NCBI GenBank assembly: GCA_022578605.1
Contig: MU394149.1
Location: 47,039-111,038, forward strand
Length of the DNA stretch: 64,000 nt
Reading direction: 5' to 3'
DNA from: Camillea tinctor
Taxonomy: Eukaryota; Ascomycota; Sordariomycetes; Xylariales; Xylariaceae
Shown here: in pieces, positions 12,431 to 21,861 of the stretch
Numbering within the stretch: the first letter of the stretch is position 1
Layout: every line of letters begins with the position of its first letter
Notes under the pieces: generated by a model
Told to the model about the DNA's origin: nothing
What the model saw: only the letters and a program-made list of their open reading frames with translations
The model's database searches: none
Translations under genes and position numbers: made by a program

Positions 12431-13776
12431 AGCACATGCAGCTATCAAGATAGAATTAGATTCAAACAATAAAAGTCAGTTTGTTACCGGGTGGCTCATT
12501 CTTCACCACTGAATCAGATGATATGGAGGTCATCGAACATCTCAGATAAATTACCCTCTTCGTTAAACGGCCGAAGCTTGCGTTATATTAAAACAATTTG
12601 GGAATCCTTCTTGCCAAGACGCGGGGGTGGCCATCTCGATGAGACCTGAATACGTTGGTATCGACTACGGCTCAGTACTGTGAGATTTGGAGACTTAGGT
12701 TGTTCTCGTGGTGATCATCTATAAAGATATACCTAATACAGTGTTCTAAAATGGAAAAATCAGACTCTCGGGATAACTTCTGCTTCGAGCATCTATAGAC
12801 GCTGTCCGTTTTATTCTAGGATAATTGCGCATTAATTGTTCAACCTTGCATAAATTCGATTTTACTTGCCTGACATATTTTTGACTATTATATTCTTAGT
12901 CTTTTTTTTTTTTTTTTTTTTTTTTTTTTGGAAAATTGCATTATATATTTGTCTTATAGTCCGCAGTTTCTATTCATTCTATTCCTGGTACTATCCCCAT
13001 GGTCTTCCATAGTTTCTCCCCACCTCAGCACACTGTTGCTAAACCTGATATGTCATCTTTGACACCCTGGTATCTGAGGGGGAGAAAAAGGAAATATTTA
13101 CAAAAGTTCTCGTGGGTAGTCATACAAGGATACCGGATGGCTCTTCCCCGGAAGTGCGCTCACACACACAACTTTGAAGCCTATCAAAATCTCAACCCGG
13201 TCATCATCGTAGAGATGGCTGCAGTTCAGATAAGATTCTAGTTCGGAGTTACCATGTTAGTTATATTGCTAGTGTGGGAAGAAAAAGGGGGTTTTGTTTT
13301 ATACGTACAAAGCGCGCGACCCGCTTGACCAGGACTTGGCAGAGACAAGGGGTGCTGGATCTAGAACCCGACACCGTCTCAGCTTGGCTGGGAGTCTGCG
13401 CCGCAGGTGTCTTTTTCTTAATGAAGTTCCTCATCCTTGGTTTTCACACACTCGCCGATTTCACGGTCCTCCTTGCCTACGCATTCGCTCTTTACAGTTC
13501 GAGCCCTCGCCAGCTCATAGCCACTCGTTGTATGCAGGACTTCTCGCGTGGTTAGGACACTTTTCAGATTGTTCCTCAACACATTACACCATCTCAAGCA
13601 CAAGGGTTTGGCATCTTACCTATCGCAGGTGGAAAAGGCACCTATGAAATTTGGCAGACGTGAATGGCTATCTAGAGACGACATTCTTCAGCAATCTACA
13701 AGGCCAAAATTGTATATACCACCTCACCAAATTCCCACGCATAGGAAAAGAGGACCTCTTCTTCTACACGTTCATT
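12431..13776. other. Intergenic plus unresolved 5' end of next gene
   Basis: A run of 28 T lies at 12902-12929. At 13423 an ATG opens MKFLILGFHTLADFTVLLAYAF, a hydrophobic start in a frame that stays open to 13555. It could be the signal-peptide exon of the GPI-type protein downstream, but no splice solution I tried was convincing. Nothing else recognised. Confidence 0.45.
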
Positions 13777-14649
13777 ATGGCGGGGATCTTAGGTAGCCAC
13801 AGCGACTCAACATGCAACACCCACAACGCCCTACGCAACATATCTGGTTACGCTTGTGGTGTAACTTTTTCCTTTAAATCTGCATCATCACCGGACCTCC
13901 TCCACTATGCCGTCCCTGCACTCTCCTCCTGCTGCTCCCAAGCACCCGACTCCCCGCCCGTCCTGCGCATCCCGGGGAACACGGGCTGCGAGATGCAGTT
14001 CTGCGTCGTTTCCCCCGTGACCTCGACACATACGTACACATACTATTATCACTCTACCTCTATCCCCACCACGACCGCGACCGCTACGTCCTCGGGACCG
14101 GCCACTTGGACGACGGAGGAGGTGCGCGTCGAACCTCCCGGGAGACTCGAGTCCTGCCTGGCCTTCGTCTACGAGGGGGATGTACCGGATGATATAGGAA
14201 ACGGTATCGCGTACGCGGGTAACTGGTGTGTGGCGCGTAGTAAGTAACTCTGGGATTCGTTTGTTCCCCCTCTTTGCCTGTCTCGGCCGAGCCCAGGATT
14301 CTGAATTTCCTATCATAGTTAAGCGTATGAGTTTATAGGAGTTTTGACTCCAAAGACATGGTTTCAAGAGTAGAAGGGTTACTTAACAAGGCGATTACTA
14401 ACTCCCATCATTACAGTGTACGACACAGATCTGCCAGACGACGAGATAAGAGCGGCGGTTGCGGCGGAGGCGGCGCCGGCGAGTTGGACTACGACAACGT
14501 CGAGCGCTGAGGCTACAGTGAGCGGCACAGTGAGTAGGTCGGCCGGTAGCAGTAGCGCGTGGCGAGGTATCGGGCAAGCGAAAAGTGATAGTATAGTACG
14601 CTTGGGATTTATTTTTTTAGTGCTACTACAGTTAGCTGCTGTACTGTAA
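13777..14649 (+). CDS. Probable GPI-anchored cell-surface protein (5' end uncertain)
   Basis: Exons 13777-14239 and 14417-14649 are joined by a 177-bp intron (GTAAGT..TTACAG) that keeps the frame across an A|TG codon. The C-terminus has a Ser/Thr/Ala-rich linker (TTTTSSAEATVSGT) and a 21-residue hydrophobic tail (IVRLGFIFLVLLQLAAVL), the usual GPI-attachment signal. The N-terminal half is Cys-rich (ACGVTFSF, LSSCCSQ, GCEMQFCVV), a pattern seen in secreted ascomycete wall proteins. The start is the first in-frame ATG, but no signal peptide follows it. The frame is open back to 13648, and a 5' exon, perhaps the hydrophobic one near 13423, is likely missing from this model. Function unknown. Confidence 0.55.
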
Positions 14650-15164
14650 GAGATTTCTCGCTATATAGGTTATTACTAGTTGGCCGGCACACATTATATG
14701 TGTGCGTGTTGCTTTAATGTGTAATACTTTGGCCTTGAGCTCAGGATATCGGTAGTATTACTTAGTTGTTTCCTGCACATGATTTGCAGATGTTGTGTAT
14801 TATTGCTACCTAATTACTGGGTATCCAAACCAGACTACGTAATATAGCTTCCGTATTGATATATTCACTTATATTAGTTTGTGAGTGCCTAGGTTAGATA
14901 ATTAGACCCTTGTGTATAAGGGCTAGATACAACTATCAAGAGCCGTGTCTTATGGATGAGATTGCGGGTATTACACAAGTATTATATGTTACTCTTGATC
15001 TTTGACATGAAAATTATCATTAGAGGTAGCACCTTGATATCGTCTCAACATCTCGAAGGTTTCATATAGTATATAATCTGTCATATGAGGAGATTACTCA
15101 ATAGTGAGAGGCTTTGAAGAGAAACATTAGTTTGCGATATCTAACTGTAGTTAGGCGTAGAAGA
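14650..15164. other. Intergenic, 0.5 kb, nothing recognised
   Basis: AT-leaning spacer between two convergent genes; probably holds both 3' untranslated regions. No repeat or RNA gene seen. Confidence 0.6.
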
Positions 15165-16673
15165 TTACGGCTGGCTGTTATATGGACGGCCGTCTGCACC
15201 TTCCAGAGACCGTAGAGTACTCAGCCAGGAGTCATTGTCGATATAGGCCCCTCGCAGCCATCTTTCACCGGAAGACGTGTCAAACTTACGACGCCCGTGA
15301 AATAGGCGGTGGTTATCGAACAGGACACAATCTCCTTCCTTTAGTTTGTATTCATATATGCCCGCTTCTGTCTCAACCACTTCCTTGAATGTCTTTAGAC
15401 ACTCGTGCCACTTTTTGTTGGAATTCTTTTCCAGCGGATCAATAGGCTGCATAGATGCTTGAAACGGGGGCGACCATAATGGATAGAGCCCTTGAATCAA
15501 AGGATGTCCCTTACGATAGCAGTGACCGTTCTTGTTATACTCGTACATAATGTCCCTCTTATATAATAGACCTTTGTCGAGGTTGGGCATTTTAAGTAGT
15601 TGGATAACAACTTGTCTGCCATCACGGAAAATGGATTCTCCTCCATCACAGGAATTTTTGATGCAGTGAAGAACCTGGATGCGCGGAATGTTTCTCATGT
15701 ATAAGAGATCCTGGTGCAGGCCGAGATACGAGTCTGTATAAGCGACGTTCTCGGCATTAGGCTTGGAAACCACGTCCCAGGTCATCCCGTAGAAGGAATT
15801 TTGGATGGTACCGATTTTGGAAGCAATCCTTTCGACCATGTCCTCGGATGTAGGAACATCACGCAGTATGAAGAGGCCATAGACGGCTAGGAACTGCAAA
15901 GCAGAGGCGAAAGATGCCTTCTCTTCCATAAAGGACTCATAGTCTCCGAAAGGCTGGTCATTCTCTAATCTGGCTCTGTCCCACATTACATAAGGGTTGA
16001 GGACTGGGTGACCGGTCACTTTAGTGATAACTTGGGCACAGAAGGATGGCGGAAACCGTGAAACATGTGTGTCATGAGTGTAGAAGTCATCTGTCCATTT
16101 CACTTCGAGCGAGCCATCCTCAGAACGAATAACGCTTTCAACTTCCGGTCTCAGAGGAACATCGGCAGTGGAGAAGCGTTTTTGGCCAGATGATGGGTCA
16201 ACACATGCATTACACGGGCATGCATCGCGAAGCCAGTCCGTTTGAAGGTAGATGGGATTCGGAATTTCCTCGTGAGTGATTATAATGGAAGATGATGGCC
16301 CATTGTTTGTGGTCACGAGGTTGACGGACCAAGCATTCATATCTTTAATCTCCGTCTTATGTCCACTGTATTTGAGCCATCGGTTTTTTCGTTGGAGTTT
16401 TCGGAGTTTTGTTTGGAGTTCTTGAATATCTGCTTGCGACTCTCTCCAGAGGAGATTCTTACCGCCATCGGAGGTAGGGTGCTTCCTAGTGGTAGAGGAC
16501 TTCCTAGAGAGGGATTCCTCGGAATAGTCACGGGGAATGCCAAGGGGACTATAGAGCCGATGACCTGAGCATACTGGCGAGAGGAGAGAACTCTTTCTTG
16601 CGAGGCAGACGAGAGGCCGCCTCTGCATAGGAGCCAGGGCCATAGACTGAACGAGTCCTCTCGTAGGCAGCAT
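15165..16673 (-). CDS. Carnitine-pathway 2-oxoglutarate dioxygenase (BBOX/TMLH-like)
   Basis: One exon of 502 residues. The N-terminus is Arg/Ser-rich without acids for about 45 residues, a likely mitochondrial presequence, followed by a short coiled coil near 75-100. The GBBH-like N-terminal domain shows WLRDACPCNACV (about 147-158), which binds zinc in this family. The catalytic TauD-type domain has HxD (GLHQDLLY, His320/Asp322) and the distal His459 in LFDNHRLFHGRRKF, the Fe(II) triad, with Arg461/462 placed for 2-oxoglutarate. The family hydroxylates gamma-butyrobetaine or trimethyllysine in carnitine synthesis; which one cannot be decided here. All catalytic residues are present. It is head to head with RRP15. 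Confidence 0.9.
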   Translation of the reverse strand: MLPTRGLVQSMALAPMQRRPLVCLARKSSLLSPVCSGHRLYSPLGIPRDYSEESLSRKSSTTRKHPTSDGGKNLLWRESQADIQELQTKLRKLQRKNRWLKYSGHKTEIKDMNAWSVNLVTTNNGPSSSIIITHEEIPNPIYLQTDWLRDACPCNACVDPSSGQKRFSTADVPLRPEVESVIRSEDGSLEVKWTDDFYTHDTHVSRFPPSFCAQVITKVTGHPVLNPYVMWDRARLENDQPFGDYESFMEEKASFASALQFLAVYGLFILRDVPTSEDMVERIASKIGTIQNSFYGMTWDVVSKPNAENVAYTDSYLGLHQDLLYMRNIPRIQVLHCIKNSCDGGESIFRDGRQVVIQLLKMPNLDKGLLYKRDIMYEYNKNGHCYRKGHPLIQGLYPLWSPPFQASMQPIDPLEKNSNKKWHECLKTFKEVVETEAGIYEYKLKEGDCVLFDNHRLFHGRRKFDTSSGERWLRGAYIDNDSWLSTLRSLEGADGRPYNSQP

Positions 16674-17316
16674 TTGGGACCAGAAGAAGGATGGAACCGT
16701 GGTGAGAAAAGAGTGAAAGAAATATTATAGAGGCATGTCAGTGAAATCGATGAATGCTGCAACTCCACAGCTGCAAGTGGGGAAATTGACGATATTTCAA
16801 TTCCGCTAGATCGCAGCTCTCAAGGGGGACCCTGGGAGGTAGTATGTAGCGTGGACTTATCGATAACAGGGCTAGTCACTTACTAGATTAGGTAGGCGGG
16901 GAGGCGGGGGATGCTGTGGGCAAAGAAGCTCAGGTACTGTATGTAGGTACTTTGTACTAGTTAGTAGTATAGATGTAAGTGAGTGTAAATAGTGGGCCTC
17001 GGCGGTCTGAATTCCGCCGTCCATATTTTTTTTTAATCTTTTTTTTTCTCTCTCGAGTATTAGTTCTATTCTGCCCAGTTCCTCTTTTACTTTTTATTTA
17101 TTCTATTTTATTTTTCTTTTCACTTCAGTCTAACAGTGAACATAAACTTCGATTCTAAAGCCATCGTTTCAAATTGGAATTGGGCTTTCCGCATAATTGA
17201 TCGCTTAATCGAGTTATCAGTTCGTTAATCATCTGTACAACTGCGCACTTCGGAGAAACAAACACATACACACATACACACATACACACATACACACATA
17301 CACACACACATACGAG
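16674..17316. promoter_or_regulatory. Shared divergent promoter, dioxygenase / RRP15
   Basis: 643 bp between two start codons facing away from each other, so it must carry both promoters and 5' UTRs. The RRP15-proximal half is T-rich (17027-17120), typical of fungal core promoters, followed by a CA-rich microsatellite (17261-17313) immediately before the ATG. Confidence 0.6.
17261..17313. repeat. (CATACACA)n microsatellite in RRP15 5' UTR
   Basis: About 50 bases of imperfect 8-bp units ACACATAC end 4 bases before the RRP15 start codon. Likely variable in length between strains. Confidence 0.85.
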
Positions 17317-18285
17317 ATGGCTGGGCCCAATGCAAAAAAAAGGAACCATAAGGATATTAGTTCCAAACTCCAAAGGCCAGGGAAGAAGCAGAAAAGGTCC
17401 CAGGAATATCACAGTGATTCTTCGGAACCAGAACCAGAACCCTCGAACCCCAATGACTTCCAACCCGTCAATCTTCTCGATTCTGACAACGAAGACCTCG
17501 ACAATATCGTCGTAGACGATGTATCATCTTTTGGAGGGGAGAGTTCAGACTCAGACTCCGGAACAAATAGCGACGACGATAATGGTGACAATACTCGATC
17601 GAGAACTGCCAGCAGACAACGAGACGACCGCAAATTAAGCAAACCCTCGAAATATGATGACTCGAGCAATAATGAGGATGATGACGAGGACAATGACGAA
17701 GAAGAAGACGATGACCATGACAATGAAGAAGGAGCAGAAGTGGACGACACCAATACACTCCCCCACTCCAAGAAGTCGTCCAAATCGAAGCGCAACGACC
17801 CGTCCGCCTTCTCTACATCCATGAGCAAGATCCTCAGCAGCAAGCTCTCAACGTCGCGACGCGCCGACCCGGTGCTCTCGCGCAGCGCCGAGGCGCACAA
17901 GGCGGCCCAAGACGCCGTCGACAGCGCCCTCGAGTCCAAGGCGCGGCGGTACCTGCGCGAGCAGAAGCGGCTAGCTCTCGAGAAGGGGCGCGTGAAGGAC
18001 GTGCTGACGGGCGGGCCCGACGATGGCGGCGCCTCGGCGGCGGAGGTGGTGCAGGCTGAGAAGCGGCTGCGCAAGGTGGCGCACCGCGGCGTGGTGGTGT
18101 TGTTTCGCGCGGTGCGGGAGGCGCAGGAGCGGGCCGTGGAGGCGGAGCGCGACGCGCGCAAGGATGGCATCTTCGGGGTTGTGCGGCGGGAAGAGAAGGT
18201 GAATGAGATGAGCCGGCAGGGTTTCCTGGATTTGATCGCGGGGGGAGGAGGCAAGCTGAAAAAGGGGCCGTTGGAGGAGGCTTGA
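17317..18285 (+). CDS. RRP15: Ribosomal RNA-processing protein RRP15
   Basis: One exon of 322 residues. Residues 1-30 are basic (nuclear/nucleolar targeting). Residues 30-145 are a low-complexity acidic region with long Asp/Glu/Ser runs. The conserved Rrp15p domain spans roughly 158-310: DPSAFSTSMSKILSSKL, then a helical Lys/Arg/Glu-rich segment (KARRYLREQKRLALEKGRV), then EKRLRKVAHRGVVVLFRAV and the closing MSRQGFLDLIAGG. In yeast Rrp15 is a nucleolar pre-60S factor needed for 27S pre-rRNA processing. The C-terminal half uses strongly GC-rich third positions, unlike the acidic half. It faces the dioxygenase gene from a divergent promoter and converges on YAH1. Confidence 0.93.
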   Translation: MAGPNAKKRNHKDISSKLQRPGKKQKRSQEYHSDSSEPEPEPSNPNDFQPVNLLDSDNEDLDNIVVDDVSSFGGESSDSDSGTNSDDDNGDNTRSRTASRQRDDRKLSKPSKYDDSSNNEDDDEDNDEEEDDDHDNEEGAEVDDTNTLPHSKKSSKSKRNDPSAFSTSMSKILSSKLSTSRRADPVLSRSAEAHKAAQDAVDSALESKARRYLREQKRLALEKGRVKDVLTGGPDDGGASAAEVVQAEKRLRKVAHRGVVVLFRAVREAQERAVEAERDARKDGIFGVVRREEKVNEMSRQGFLDLIAGGGGKLKKGPLEEA

Positions 18286-18786
18286 ATAGGAGAGTGAGAA
18301 GAAAAGTCGATAAGACGGGTCTGAGTAGACTTCAATTTATACCACAAAGGCTTTTGGGTTGGGAGGACGAGGTGGGATGAGATACCACACAGGCTTCCTT
18401 TTTTAATGCAGGTACCTTGGCAGGTACACTGTTTTTAGTCATGATATCGTGAAGAGTTGAGACTCTGTCATCTTCCCCTAGGCTTGGTCTCCTCGCGATT
18501 CTAGCCTAGTGAGTAGAAGTTGAGGATATTGTACATATACAGTCGGCTATAAACTTCATATCAGAAGTGAAATAGTAGCCATGTTCACTTGCCCCGTCCC
18601 TCCCCCTCCTTTCTTTTTTACCTGCCATTGATGCTCTTTTTTTGAATCGTGCCGCATTTCTTCTATATACAAGACATCCCGTATGCATCTTCCTTACCAT
18701 AACACACCATCCCCTCTTAATTTAGCCTCATCAAAATACTCTTAAAATTCTTTTTCTTATTTACTTATTTTCTTTTCACTCCTTGA
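18286..18786. other. Convergent 3' spacer between RRP15 and YAH1
   Basis: 501 bp between two stop codons, T/C-rich toward the YAH1 end. Probably both 3' UTRs and polyadenylation sites; nothing else seen. Confidence 0.6.
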
Positions 18787-19434
18787 CTATTTGTTGAAAT
18801 CGCTAGCCTGCAAGTTTCTCGTCATGGAAGGTAGCCTCACTTTCAGGCCGTCAAGCTCCTTTTTCATGTGCACCTGGCAGCCCAGTCGACTTGTCTCGGT
18901 GAGACCGAAGGCAAGATCGAGCATGTCGTTCTCGTCGTCCGAGGGTTCGGGCATCTTCTCGAAGTACCCCTCATCGGTCACGATGACATGACAAGTGGAG
19001 CAGGCGCACGACCCGCCGCATGCGCCCTCCATCTCGAGGTCATTGTCCTGTGCGATGTCGAGCAGGTTGTCGTTCTCGGACACGGCAATCTTATGCTCCT
19101 TTTCGTCCTTGTCGATGAACGTTACGTATAACCTTGAGAAAGTGGCCGTGTTAGAGCGATATGAATAGAAAGCTGACCATTGGGCAATTTCTTACTCTTC
19201 GCCGGGCTTGGGCGGCGTAATATGACCATGGTGGCGTGGCGGGGTTGTGCTGAATTGTCGCAAGAGAAGAGGTCCAGTGGATATGCGAAGGTGGGATGGC
19301 AAGATAGTGGTTTGGTGTATTGTCGTAGGATATATATACTGGGTGAACCGTCTTATACCATGTCTTGTACCGCGAGGTAAATTGCGCAGACAGCGGGCGA
19401 CACTGGACGATAGTGGTGGTGGTGCTATCGCCAT
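18787..19434 (-). CDS. YAH1: Mitochondrial [2Fe-2S] ferredoxin (adrenodoxin type)
   Basis: Two exons, 19196-19434 and 18787-19132, separated by a 63-bp intron; protein 194 residues. The frame continues to 19506, but the first in-frame ATG is at 19434. Residues 1-65 form an Arg/Ser/Thr-rich presequence ending RQFSTTPPRHHGH. The ferredoxin domain starts at about residue 81 (LYVTFIDKDEKEH, with the Glu before it split by the intron). Cluster ligands are Cys118, Cys124, Cys127 (CGGSCACSTC, spacing C-x5-C-x2-C) and Cys165 (RLGCQV). The acidic helix EPSDDENDMLDLA is the reductase/partner surface. The family passes electrons in Fe-S cluster assembly and haem A synthesis in the matrix. The neighbour across the divergent promoter, UGO1, is also mitochondrial. 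Confidence 0.94.
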
Positions 19435-20231
19435 GATGATGGAGATGGGGCGTGTAAAAGGAATGTGACGAATGCGGTTCGGCCGATTTACAAGCGGGAA
19501 CGACAAATGCGATGTTATCTACGGAGTAAGAGTAGTCTGAACGGAAGAGAAGAGAATAAAAGTAAAAACAAATTCAAATGAGGGGTCATCAAGTTCTCTT
19601 CTTGATGTTCTTTTTCAAGACAAGGCTATCTTTTAAAATAAAATAAAATTTGTTGTAAATAGGTAAGTATATGCATGAGATGATATAACAGCATATGAAT
19701 GACTGGATATCCTTTAACCTAATCGCATCTTTTGAAGGAGAAAAAAAAAAGGTCTAGGATTGGGGGGGGGGGGGGGGGGGTAGCTCCGATAAGATAAGCT
19801 CGGAGCTAACCATGAACCTGAAGCCTGAGGTTATTATCGCATGAATACTGGTAGGAAATAAAACCGAGCTTCTACCGGACGAAGGTTAGGCGCCGTACTC
19901 GCCAATTTTTAAACTCCGACGTTCACTTTTTCGTCATGCAGCTTGAAATTTCAATGCCACTTTCGTTACACCACTCACTACCTAATCTTTCCGGGTGGGG
20001 GGGTTTTAAGGTTTTTTTTTTTTTAGGCTTTTCCCGTTGTATTGTCCACTATAGTATTGCATAATCCATTTACTTACCTAACCTACTACATCCCACCTAC
20101 CAAAAACCTACCTTATTCAAAATCTACCTTGCCTAGTGCATCATCACAACGAAAACAAAAACGAAAACAAAAACACCAACAGATTCCTACCTACGTAATT
20201 ACTTACTCCACCTATTGCAAGTTCAAGAAGA
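19435..20231. promoter_or_regulatory. Shared divergent promoter, YAH1 / UGO1
   Basis: 797 bp separates two start codons pointing apart, so both promoters lie here. It holds an A-run followed by about 18 G (19740-19782) and a T-run at 20014-20025. UGO1-proximal DNA is A/C-rich with CTACCTACC and AAAACAAAAACGAAAAC repeats, as in many fungal 5' UTRs. Confidence 0.55.
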
Positions 20232-21861
20232 ATGGCCTCAGCAACCACGAGAGAGGGCGTAAACCCCCTTCGTCCCTATTACGTACCCCCCACCATCGGC
20301 GAGAAAACCGAATCTCTCCCCTCACAGCCAAATCCATTTTCACATGCGAATGCCACTATTCCCACCTCCTCCACCACCACCTCCAACAAATACGCCTCCA
20401 AGGCGCGTGACATGTTCCCCGATTTAGACTACAAGGACCACCTAGACGAGCTCTCCCCCTCCACCGTCCAGTCCCTCAAGCAGTTAGTCGATGAGCTGCT
20501 ATGGAAGTACACCTCCGTCTTGATGGCCCAACCCTTCGAGGTGGCCAAGACCATCCTACAAGTGAGACTCCAGGACGACCTGGGAGGCCTGAACGTGAAT
20601 GTGAGGCCGGTAGAGCCGCCGAAACTCCGCCTAGCCAGTCCTACACCCAAGAATAATATATATGACGAGGTACCCTATTACCCCCTATTACTCTTTACTT
20701 TACTTCCCCTCCGCTCTCTTCCCTAACCCCTCTTGCCTCTTACCTCATGCCTGATTCCTCGTGTCTCACATCTTCTAGTTCCCCGACTCAGACTCAGATC
20801 CCGACGAGCCCGCCTACTTCAGTGCCAATCCCACCTATGCTACGCCTACACCGGCGGGTCGGTCGAGGCATCAAGACGACGACGATTCGCCGCCTGACTC
20901 ACCCCAGCCAGCCCCCAAACCAGTCCTTCTACCCCACCAGATCGGATTGCGCCGGCCAGACTCCATATTCGAAGTCATCGCCCAGCTTTGGTCCAAGGAG
21001 TCGGCGTGGGGTATATGGAAAGGCACGAATGCGACATTTCTCTACTCGGTGCTGCAATCGCTGTTGGAGAACTGGTCGCGCAGTCTGCTGAGCGCACTCC
21101 TTAACGTCCCCGATCTAGGTGTGAAAGATGATGTGGACAAGCTGGTCGAGATCGCCTCGCCCTACCCCTGGGCATCTCTATGCGTTGCTGGAGCTGCCGC
21201 CGTCGCTACTGGCCTGATTCTGGCCCCGCTGGATCTCGTCCGTACGAGGTTAATAGTCACATCTACCGGACGAGCCCCGCGTCGTACCGTACAAACCCTC
21301 CGATCATTGCCCACGTGGATCTGCCCTCCCACCCTCATCGGGCCCACCGTCCTCCACTCCCTCATCCACCCCTTCCTCACCCTATCTACTCCTTTAGTTC
21401 TGCGCTCGCAATTCCTCATCGACCGCGAGCTTTCGCCTATGACATTCTCTGCCGCCAAGTTCTGCACTTCGTGCGCCTCCCTATTCGTCAAGCTCCCGCT
21501 CGAGACCGTTTTACGCCGCGGACAGATGGCTGTCTTATCCGATGCTACTTACGTGCACGCCCTCGACGAGTCGGGACAGATGGATACCATCATTCACCCC
21601 GGGCCTTACAAGGGTGTGCTCGGTACCATGTATACCATTGTGGCCGAGGAGGGTTCGCGGGCCGTACCCCTTCCCGTGGCGCCAGCTAAGGGTCCGGCCG
21701 CGCGGGGTAGGAAATCGAAAACTTCCAAGACTTCGGAAGTAGTGTATCGGAAAGGTCAAGGCTTTGACGGGTTGTGGAGAGGGTGGAAAGTCAGTTGGTG
21801 GGGTCTGGTTGGGCTCTGGACTGCAGGTATGGCCGGTACCGGTGGTGAAGGTGAATTTTAG
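20232..21861 (+). CDS. UGO1: Mitochondrial outer-membrane fusion protein UGO1-like
   Basis: Exons 20232-20669 and 20779-21861 with a 109-bp phase-0 intron; protein 506 residues. It is a degenerate mitochondrial-carrier protein. The first repeat keeps QPFEVAKTILQVRLQDD (about residues 98-114), a variant of the carrier PxD/ExxK signature. An acidic linker (DSDSDPDEP, DDDDSPPD) follows. The second repeat reads LAPLDLVRTRLIV, and a third LPLETVLRRGQM precedes the C-terminal membrane helix. This build matches Ugo1, which links outer- and inner-membrane fusion machines (Fzo1 and Mgm1 in yeast) rather than transporting a metabolite. The Ser/Thr/Pro-rich N-terminus faces the cytosol in yeast. Confidence 0.88.

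Noticed and set aside
17409..18347. 312-codon minus-strand open frame
   Set aside because: Antisense of RRP15; its Ser/Ala/Arg-rich sequence is the complement of GC-rich acidic and basic codons.
19435..19506. Upstream in-frame extension of YAH1
   Set aside because: Opens with TTG, not ATG; the first ATG at 19434 gives a normal presequence.
21162..21689. Overlapping frames on both strands within UGO1
   Set aside because: Shadows of the carrier gene; no independent motif.
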